39,658 nt of DNA from JAKQHY01 sp034429475 (GTDB lineage Bacteria; Chloroflexota; Anaerolineae; B4-G1; SLSP01): assembly GCA_034429475.1 (NCBI GenBank), contig DAOUGD010000194.1, positions 1 through 39,658 of the forward strand, given 5' to 3'. Made by a program: the position numbers and the translations under genes. Positions 33,375 through 39,658 of the stretch are shown piece after piece. The notes under the pieces are model-generated. The model was not told where the DNA came from. It worked only from the letters and a program-made list of their open reading frames with translations, and made no database searches. Each line of letters begins with the position of its first letter. Within the stretch, counting starts at the first letter, position 1.

Positions 33375-35168
33375 ATGCGCAAAACCCTATGGACAAAGAG
33401 CTTGCAACACCTCCTCATAGCGGCGCTGCTCCTAATATTGGCCGCCTGCCGCAAAACGCCGCCAACGCTCACGCTCACCTCCCCACTCTCCGTGTTGCCC
33501 ACGCCAGCCTGGGGCACCTGCCGCCGCGATCCACGCGCCGAATGGCAGGTGTGGCAGGTGATGACGCAGCCTCTCACAGGCGGCCCGTTGGTCAGCGACG
33601 GGGTAGACATCTGGTTCAGCAACGACGCCGGGATCTATCGCATCCACCCCGAAACCCTGACTTACGCTCACTACGCCGACGTTGCCCCGGCGCGGATTCT
33701 GTTGCCGGTCGGCGCGGAGCAACTCTGGGCCGTCACTCGCCAGGGTGTGCTCTATTTTGACGGGCAGGAATGGATTAAACCCGCGCTTGCAGGAAACCCA
33801 TACAACACAACCAGTTTTATCCAAAGCCTAAAGATAGACGCCCAGGGAGATTTATGGATCGGTTCGGCTGGCTCCCGTAGTTGGTGGTGGACGCACTATC
33901 CCGGCCATGTCCCCCCCGCCACCGGTGAGTGGACGCCCCTCACTGCCGACCGGCCCGAATCCTGGGATCCCTATGCGTGTGATCAGTGGCAGGCGTTTAG
34001 CGATGGCACGCTCACCTATTCTTCCAGCGACATGTGCCGCCGAATGAAGGCCGCGTACCCGGACGGCAACTACAACCGGCAACGTATCTTCGCCCTGCCC
34101 GAATCTGGACCTGACCGCTGGGAAGCCGGGGAAGGTCAATTGCGGCACATCACCCCCCTGGCCGTCACCACCGTCACGCTGCCCGTACCACGTGTTAACC
34201 GGATGGTGGCCGATCCTGTCAACGGTGTCTGGCTCAGCGCGCCACAGGGAATTTTCTACGCTAACAATGAAGGTGTGCGACATTTAGAAATCCCCTGGGG
34301 TAAAGACTTATGCGTGTTGCCCGACACACCCTACGACATCGCCGTGGACGCCGCCGGCAATCTGTGGGCCACCACTCGCAGCGGCCTGTTCCAACTGGCG
34401 GCTGAAGGCGCGCAGTGGGAAGCGATCTACGATACGCATGTTCCACAAGTAGACCGCGCGCGCCCGCCGAACCATCTGGCAGCCGCGCCAGATGGCAGCG
34501 TTTGGGCCACGCACGGATGGGATTTATGGCAGGTCAATCAAATGGCGCCCAAAACACCCACCGGGATCGCCGCCAGTTGCGCCGCGGCGACCCTCCTGAC
34601 AGTAGACCCATCCGGGGACGTGTGGGCCGTGTCGTGGGGCTGTGGCATCTTGCAATATCGCCCGACGGAAGACACCTGGGTAGTCCACGCGCCGGAAATT
34701 TATGCCGAAGAACTCAGCAGCGGCGTCGCCGGCATCATATACGCGCGCGGCAGTGAAGGCGTATTCGTCTACCGCGAGACACCCGGCAGCGCGCAACCGG
34801 CGGCGTGGACACCCGTGGTGCCGGAGCAGATTGGCGCACAGGGGATCTCCGCGCACATTGCCGCCGACCGGCAGAGGGGCGTCTGGGTTTGGACTTACGG
34901 CAACGACTACCTCTGGCACATCCAGGATGACCACGTGCTGACCGTGCCGCTGCCTGCTTCGGTATCCGTCAACGCGCTCTACGTCGACCCGCAGGATCGC
35001 TTGTGGGTTCAGGACTGGCAAAAACTCTATCACTACAATGGCGCACAATTCACCGCCGTCAGTCCACCCATCAGCAATATCCGCAAGATAACGGTTGCCG
35101 CAGATGGCCGCGTCTGGATGATAGGGGCGGATGCCATTGCCGTCTACAATCCCGGCGCGGCGCGTTGA
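33375..35168 (+). CDS. Lipoprotein with beta-propeller-like repeats
   Basis: A 597-aa surface lipoprotein. The signal peptide (about 1-24) ends in the lipobox LAAC at Cys25. The mature part has repeated units of the two-component-regulator propeller type, for example GDLWIGSAG, NGVWLSAPQGIFYAN, GNLWATTRSGLFQL, GSVWATHGWDLWQV, GDVWAVSWGCGILQY and DRLWVQDWQKLYHY. At least six G-x-[LV]-W blades are visible, consistent with a closed propeller. In signalling proteins such propellers precede a kinase; here no transmembrane or kinase part follows. It probably binds a ligand or partner at the cell surface. GGGAGGAC precedes the ATG. The TGATG stop-start overlap couples it to the next gene. Confidence 0.82.
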   Translation: MRKTLWTKSLQHLLIAALLLILAACRKTPPTLTLTSPLSVLPTPAWGTCRRDPRAEWQVWQVMTQPLTGGPLVSDGVDIWFSNDAGIYRIHPETLTYAHYADVAPARILLPVGAEQLWAVTRQGVLYFDGQEWIKPALAGNPYNTTSFIQSLKIDAQGDLWIGSAGSRSWWWTHYPGHVPPATGEWTPLTADRPESWDPYACDQWQAFSDGTLTYSSSDMCRRMKAAYPDGNYNRQRIFALPESGPDRWEAGEGQLRHITPLAVTTVTLPVPRVNRMVADPVNGVWLSAPQGIFYANNEGVRHLEIPWGKDLCVLPDTPYDIAVDAAGNLWATTRSGLFQLAAEGAQWEAIYDTHVPQVDRARPPNHLAAAPDGSVWATHGWDLWQVNQMAPKTPTGIAASCAAATLLTVDPSGDVWAVSWGCGILQYRPTEDTWVVHAPEIYAEELSSGVAGIIYARGSEGVFVYRETPGSAQPAAWTPVVPEQIGAQGISAHIAADRQRGVWVWTYGNDYLWHIQDDHVLTVPLPASVSVNALYVDPQDRLWVQDWQKLYHYNGAQFTAVSPPISNIRKITVAADGRVWMIGADAIAVYNPGAAR

Positions 35169-36277
35169 TGAGGACGGCCCTGCGTCATCTCTGGCAGTGG
35201 GGGCTGATATGCCTGCTGGCGCTGACAAGTTGCCAGATCGCGTCGTCGCCGCCCATTGCGCGCAGCACACCAACGCCAACCGCCGTTCACAATCCGCCAA
35301 CGCCCGACTTGCGCGACCGCTCCCGCGCTGATGCCTCCTTTCGCCTGGCCATTCACACGCTGATTCTCGACACTCAGGTTGCCGCGCTGGCCTCTCAGGC
35401 CGGATTTGATACCGCCATCCAGGTCTTCCCCTGGCGCGACATCAACCTGCGCCCTGGCTACTACGAGTGGGGCATGGCCGATGCGATGGTGCGCACCGCG
35501 CAGGAATACAACCTTGATATTGTGGTACGCCTGGACATGCCGCCCTACTGGGCGCAGCGCACCGACCCCCACGCGCTTCCCTTTGAACTCCCCACCTATT
35601 TGGAATTTGTCACCGTGACGGCGGCGCGCTATCAGGGCATCGTCCTCGGCTACATCGTCTGGAACGAGCCGAATCTGGCGGAGGAGTGGGGCGGCTGGGT
35701 CGCCCCCCCGGCGGACTATGCCGCCGTGTTGTGCCAGGCCCACGCCCGCCTCCGCGCCGCCGATCCCGGCGCGCTGGTCATCGCCGCCGGACTCGCGCCG
35801 ACCAACGAAATCTCGGAGCGGGCGCTGGACGACCGCGAATTTCTGAAAGCCTTGCTCCACACAGAAGCCGCCGGCTGCTTCGATGTGCTGGCCGCGCATG
35901 ACTACGGCTACGGCTTGCCCCCGGAAGACCCCCACGACGCGCACACCGGTCTCAATCTGGCGCGGTTGATAGATTTGCATACGCTCCTCGCCGAGAACGG
36001 CCTGACGCAGCCGGTGTGGATCACCGAACTGGGCTACACCCTCCAGCCGGGCCTGCATCCCGACGTGACGCCGGAACAACAAGCTGCCTACCTCCAAGGC
36101 GCTTTCGCGCGGGTGCGCCGCGAGTGGCCCTGGGTGACGCTGTTTGGCGTCTGGAACCTCAGCTACACCGGCGACGCCGAAATGCAGGGATTCAGCCTCA
36201 TCGAAGCCGACCTCACCCCGCGCCCCGCCCTCGCCATCATCCCGGAACTGCGGCAGGCTATCATGCGCGAGCCGTAA
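35168..36277 (+). CDS. Lipoprotein glycoside hydrolase (clan A-like TIM barrel)
   Basis: A 369-aa exported protein with signal peptide and lipobox LTSC (Cys22). The mature protein resembles clan A glycoside hydrolases of the GH5/GH39 type. The acid/base Glu167 is in IVWNEPNLAEEWG, and the nucleophile is Glu287 in VWITELGYTLQPG; these positions and sequence contexts are those of retaining hydrolases. Strands VVRLDMPPYW and LVIAAGLAP fit barrel strands. It should attack an extracellular beta-glycan; the precise family is not certain. The start overlaps the upstream stop (TGATG), so propeller and hydrolase are co-translated, and the propeller may help target or hold the substrate. Codon use matches the neighbours. 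Confidence 0.8.
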   Translation: MRTALRHLWQWGLICLLALTSCQIASSPPIARSTPTPTAVHNPPTPDLRDRSRADASFRLAIHTLILDTQVAALASQAGFDTAIQVFPWRDINLRPGYYEWGMADAMVRTAQEYNLDIVVRLDMPPYWAQRTDPHALPFELPTYLEFVTVTAARYQGIVLGYIVWNEPNLAEEWGGWVAPPADYAAVLCQAHARLRAADPGALVIAAGLAPTNEISERALDDREFLKALLHTEAAGCFDVLAAHDYGYGLPPEDPHDAHTGLNLARLIDLHTLLAENGLTQPVWITELGYTLQPGLHPDVTPEQQAAYLQGAFARVRREWPWVTLFGVWNLSYTGDAEMQGFSLIEADLTPRPALAIIPELRQAIMREP

Positions 36278-36300
36278 CTGATGATTTGAAATTACGGCCA

Positions 36301-36330
36301 TTGGACTTCGGCGGATTTTAGGTGTATGCT
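36301..36330 (+). promoter_or_regulatory. Possible promoter for the beta-galactosidase gene
   Basis: TTGGAC (36301-36306) and TATGCT (36325-36330) with 18 nt between. It is plausible but not strong. It lies about 110 nt before the gene. Confidence 0.45.
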
Positions 36331-36355
36331 GTTTACAATTGAAACTTACAACAAC

Positions 36356-36385
36356 CTGCGTCTATCTGCGAAAATCAGCGTTCAA
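36356..36385. repeat. Degenerate 10-nt repeat before the beta-galactosidase gene
   Basis: ctgcgtctat, ctgcgaaaat and cagcgttcaa are three related words at a 10-nt step, weaker than the other arrays in the window. Confidence 0.5.
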
Positions 36386-36436
36386 AAAAGATTATACATG
36401 CCCGTTTGCGACACATAGACAACTGAGGTGAATACT

Positions 36437-39400
36437 ATGTCAGACACAATCCCCGATTGGAACAATCCCCAAATCATTGCGCGGAACAAAGAGGCCGCAC
36501 ACGTCGCGTTGGCCCCCTACACCAACGAAGCGGCGGCAGTGGCCGGTGGGCCGTCGCTGTACACCCAACCACTCAACGGCGACTGGCGCTTTCACTACGC
36601 GCCGCATCCCACGCAAGCGCCGGAGGGCTTCTACGCGCCGGATTTCGACGTCAGCGGGTGGGACACGATCCCCGTGCCGTCGAATTGGGAGATGCACGGC
36701 TACGGAAAGCCCATCTACGTCAACGTCGGCTACGGCTTCCCCCAGGGCCAGCCGCACGCCGATGCGCACGACATTCAGAGCGGTAAGGCGCCGCTGCCGG
36801 TCATCCCCGACGACGACAACCCGACCGGATCGTATCGCCAAACCTTCACCATCCCCAAAGCCTGGGCCGACCGGCAGCTCTTCATTGTCTTTGACGGGGT
36901 GGACTCAGCCTTCCACCTGTGGATCAACGGCCAGGAAGTGGGCTACAGCCAGGACAGCCGCCTGCCCGCCGAATTCGACATCACGCCCTACGTCCAGGTG
37001 GGTCAGAACACCCTCGCCGCGCGCGTCTATCGCTGGTGCGATGGCAGCTATCTCGAAGACCAGGATTTCTGGCGGCTTAGCGGCATCTACCGCGACGTAA
37101 CCCTCTACGCCGTGCCGCGCGTCCACATCCAGGATTACACCGTGCGCACCCTGTTCGACGCTGCCTACAAAGACGCTACGCTGCAAGTCGGCGTGGTGCT
37201 GCGCGCTCACGACCACGCCGACATGACGGGGTATAGTGTCAGAATCGCCCTTTACGACGCCGCCAGTCAGCAAATCCACAAATCGGCCAATCAGCCCATC
37301 AGCGAGTCAGTCCTCAGTCCTCAGTCCTCAGTCCTCAGTCCTCAGTCCTCAGTCCTCAGTCCTGCCCTCACCTTCACTATGCCAGTTGCTCACCCACGCA
37401 AATGGTCGGCGGAAGCGCCCTACTTGTATGCTCTGTTGATTACATTGACCGACGCCTCCGGTAAAGTGGTGCAAACAGAGCGTTGTCCCGTCGGTTTCCG
37501 CCAGGTGGAAATCAGAGATGGCGTCCTGTTGCTCAACGGCGTCCCTTTGACGCTGCGCGGCGTCAATCGCCATGAGCATGATCCGGATAGCGGTCATACA
37601 CTTTCAGAAGAGTCTATGTTGGCCGACATTCAGTTGATGCGGGAGGCCGGCGTCAATGCTGTGCGCACGAGCCATTATCCCAACACCCCATTGTGGTACG
37701 ATCTGTGCGACTGGTATGGCCTCTACCTGATTGACGAAGCCAACCTCGAAACGCACGGCTCGCTGGGATTGCTGGCCAGCGACCCGGCGTGGCGCGAGAC
37801 GTTCATCGAGCGCGGCGCGCGCATGGTTGAACGCGACAAGAACCATCCGAGCGTCATCATCTGGTCGCTGGGCAACGAGTCGGGCTACGGCCCAAATCAC
37901 GACGCAATGGCGGAATGGATGCACGCCCACGACCCCACGCGCCCGGTTCACTACGAAGGCGCAACGGGCTGGGGAAACCAATACCTCGGCCCGGAGACCG
38001 CGCCGCAGATGGACTTCGTCAGCGTCATGTACCCTTCGCTGGAACGCCTGACCGAGTTGGCCGAGTGGCCGGGAGAGCAGCGCCCTGTCCTTATGTGCGA
38101 GTACGCACACGCGATGGGCAACAGTCCCGGCGCGCTCACAGAATACTGGGAAATCATCGAGAAATACCCACGCGTGGCCGGCGGCTTTGTGTGGGACTGG
38201 GTAGATCAAGGCTTGCGGCGGCGCGAGAAAGGCGGTAAAACGTGGTTCGCCTACGGCGGCGACTACGGCGACGATCCCAACGATGGGAACTTCTGCATCA
38301 ATGGGGTGCTCTGGCCAGATCGCGCGCCCCACCCTTCCCTCTGGGAATTGAAGAAAGTCCACGAGCCGGTCAAAGCAGAGGCCGTTGATCTCGCCAGCGG
38401 AAAACTCAAAGTCTTCAACCACATGATGTTCACCGACCTCAGCGGATTGGACATCACCTGGACGTTGGAATCTGACAACAAAGTTCTCCAGGCCGGCCGG
38501 CTGCCCGCGCGGCGCACACCCCCCGGCGCGAGCGAAGTTGTTACGATCCCCTACCAACGCCCCGGCCTTACACCAGGAGCAGAATACTGGCTAAACATGC
38601 GTTTTTCACTACGCGAAGCCGCACTGCTGCTGGACAAAGATTACGAAATCGCCTGGGCGCAATTCCTGCTGCCCTTCGCCGTCAAACCTTCCGTCTGGCA
38701 CTACAACCAGATGCCGCGCCTCAAAATTGAGCAAATCCAGGCCCGGCGCGACATCCCCGCCACCGCCGTCATCCAGGGCGAAGATTTCGTCCTCATCTTC
38801 GAGCAGGAGACCGGGCGATTGGTGTTGTGGCAACACCGGGGGCATAACGTCGTTGACGCCGGGCCGACGCTAAATCTATGGCGCGCCCCGACCGACAACG
38901 ACGCCCGCCGGATGGCCGGTTTGTGGCGCGCTGCCGGGCTGGATACACTCAGCGAGAAGTTGGGGACATTCGAAATCGAGCAGACGTCGCCGCAGATCGT
39001 GCGGGTGACGATGGCGATGAACACTAGCGTACCGGGATTGACCAGTCATTACGTCTACACCATCTACGGCGCCGGCGACATCGTCTTGAAGCACACGGTT
39101 CGCCTGCCGGAAGGGCTGCCGCCGCTGCCGCGCGTGGGCATGAAGCTCACGCTGTCCGGCGAGTACGAGAACTTCACGTGGTACGGACGCGGGCCGCACG
39201 AGAACTACGTGGATCGCAAAGCCAGTGCGTGGCTGGACATCTACCGCAGCACCGTGGACGACGAGTACGTGCCGTACATCAAACCGCAGGAGCACGGCAA
39301 CAAGTGCGACGTCCGCTGGGCGGCCCTGACCAACAGCCACGGCGCCGGCTTGGTGGTGATAGGCTACCCGACGTTCGAGGTCAGCGCGCACCACTTCACG

Positions 39401-39652
39401 GCGCACGACCTGGACGCCGCGCGCCACACGCACGAACTCAAGCCGCGCAGCGAGATCACACTCAACGTGGACTTTGCCCAATCCGGCCTGGGGAGTGAAG
39501 CCTGCGGGCCGGGGACGCGGCCACAGTATCAACTGACCGCGCGCGAATACAAATACTGCCTGCGCCTCCGCCCGCTGGCTGCCGCCGGACACACCGCCGA
39601 CGGCCAGAGCGATTCGCCGGTAAAGCTAAGCAAACAGTGGTTCCCATGTTAA
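36437..39652 (+). CDS. lacZ: GH2 beta-galactosidase
   Basis: A 1071-aa cytoplasmic beta-galactosidase of the five-domain LacZ type. Order: sugar-binding jelly roll (about 45-220), Ig-like domain (220-335), TIM barrel (337-635), second Ig-like domain, and C-terminal domain (about 755-1040). Acid/base Glu481 is in WSLGNESGYG and nucleophile Glu555 in LMCEYAHAMGNS; the spacing of 74 residues is close to that of E. coli LacZ (76). It hydrolyses beta-galactosides, with the preceding lipoprotein glycosidase perhaps supplying oligosaccharide. TGAGGTG precedes the ATG. Oddly, residues about 291-309 are encoded by a perfect 8-copy heptamer array (SVLSPQS units), so the first Ig-like domain carries a repeat insertion. 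The frame is kept. Confidence 0.95.
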   Translation: MSDTIPDWNNPQIIARNKEAAHVALAPYTNEAAAVAGGPSLYTQPLNGDWRFHYAPHPTQAPEGFYAPDFDVSGWDTIPVPSNWEMHGYGKPIYVNVGYGFPQGQPHADAHDIQSGKAPLPVIPDDDNPTGSYRQTFTIPKAWADRQLFIVFDGVDSAFHLWINGQEVGYSQDSRLPAEFDITPYVQVGQNTLAARVYRWCDGSYLEDQDFWRLSGIYRDVTLYAVPRVHIQDYTVRTLFDAAYKDATLQVGVVLRAHDHADMTGYSVRIALYDAASQQIHKSANQPISESVLSPQSSVLSPQSSVLSPALTFTMPVAHPRKWSAEAPYLYALLITLTDASGKVVQTERCPVGFRQVEIRDGVLLLNGVPLTLRGVNRHEHDPDSGHTLSEESMLADIQLMREAGVNAVRTSHYPNTPLWYDLCDWYGLYLIDEANLETHGSLGLLASDPAWRETFIERGARMVERDKNHPSVIIWSLGNESGYGPNHDAMAEWMHAHDPTRPVHYEGATGWGNQYLGPETAPQMDFVSVMYPSLERLTELAEWPGEQRPVLMCEYAHAMGNSPGALTEYWEIIEKYPRVAGGFVWDWVDQGLRRREKGGKTWFAYGGDYGDDPNDGNFCINGVLWPDRAPHPSLWELKKVHEPVKAEAVDLASGKLKVFNHMMFTDLSGLDITWTLESDNKVLQAGRLPARRTPPGASEVVTIPYQRPGLTPGAEYWLNMRFSLREAALLLDKDYEIAWAQFLLPFAVKPSVWHYNQMPRLKIEQIQARRDIPATAVIQGEDFVLIFEQETGRLVLWQHRGHNVVDAGPTLNLWRAPTDNDARRMAGLWRAAGLDTLSEKLGTFEIEQTSPQIVRVTMAMNTSVPGLTSHYVYTIYGAGDIVLKHTVRLPEGLPPLPRVGMKLTLSGEYENFTWYGRGPHENYVDRKASAWLDIYRSTVDDEYVPYIKPQEHGNKCDVRWAALTNSHGAGLVVIGYPTFEVSAHHFTAHDLDAARHTHELKPRSEITLNVDFAQSGLGSEACGPGTRPQYQLTAREYKYCLRLRPLAAAGHTADGQSDSPVKLSKQWFPC
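37307..37362 (+). repeat. In-frame heptamer array tcagtcc x8 inside lacZ
   Basis: Eight perfect copies of the 7-nt word tcagtcc run from 37307 to 37362. Because 7 is coprime with 3, the frame repeats every 21 nt and yields the 7-residue peptide SVLSPQS over and over. The stretch just upstream (37268-37306) is also low complexity, with cag/tca words. It interrupts a loop of the first Ig-like domain. Confidence 0.95.
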
Positions 39653-39658
39653 AAAGTT

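Overview
The window looks like chromosomal DNA from an uncultivated Chloroflexota bacterium (Anaerolineae, Caldilineae or Ardenticatenia type). This is an inference from mixed signs: GC-rich housekeeping genes, a fused GldF/GldG-type ABC exporter followed by a DUF4340 protein, a long-form transaldolase, a secreted subtilase ending in a YLPLIL-type tail, and intergenic spaces filled with short-period tandem repeats. No rRNA or marker gene allows a firmer placement.

Layout. 0.2-1.5 kb: an FkbM-type methyltransferase. 1.7-3.3 kb: three tandem Hsp20 small heat-shock proteins. 3.6-8.4 kb: an ABC ATPase, a permease fused to a GldG-like domain, and a DUF4340 protein, with overlapping or 4-nt junctions. 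8.6-14.1 kb: a more AT-rich accessory island. It holds a minus-strand operon of two unrecognised proteins, a trypsin-like protease with a helical N-terminal adaptor-like region, and a TRYPCO1-like protein. An intact IS1-family element with a perfect 8-bp target duplication lies just upstream, followed by a decayed, oppositely oriented relative. Similar 31-bp direct repeats lie at both island edges. 14.2-20.9 kb: housekeeping genes (YwaF/TIGR02206 membrane protein, alkyltransferase-like protein, transaldolase, glutamine-dependent NAD synthetase, PAP2-like membrane protein, orphan histidine kinase, GrpB). 21.0-25.5 kb: a large secreted subtilase, an overlapping uridine-kinase-like gene and tRNA-Lys(TTT) with a clear promoter and terminator. 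25.6-32.3 kb: a sugar/polyol catabolic cassette (Zn alcohol dehydrogenase, two-domain class II aldolase, uroporphyrinogen-decarboxylase-family protein, two aldo/keto reductases), interrupted by a gene stub and an AT-rich PIN-domain gene. 32.4-39.7 kb: ANT(6)-like nucleotidyltransferase, two lipoproteins (beta-propeller and clan-A glycoside hydrolase) and a GH2 beta-galactosidase.

Two features stand out. The first is the protease/TRYPCO1 operon, a candidate biological-conflict (defence) system carrying two proteins I cannot place. The second is a window-wide family of junction repeats with different words but a fixed period of 7 nt (or 9 nt in a second class), usually paired with a complementary array to form a hairpin. 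They often abut or supply stop codons and end just before the next ribosome binding site. One 8-copy heptamer array lies in frame inside the beta-galactosidase.
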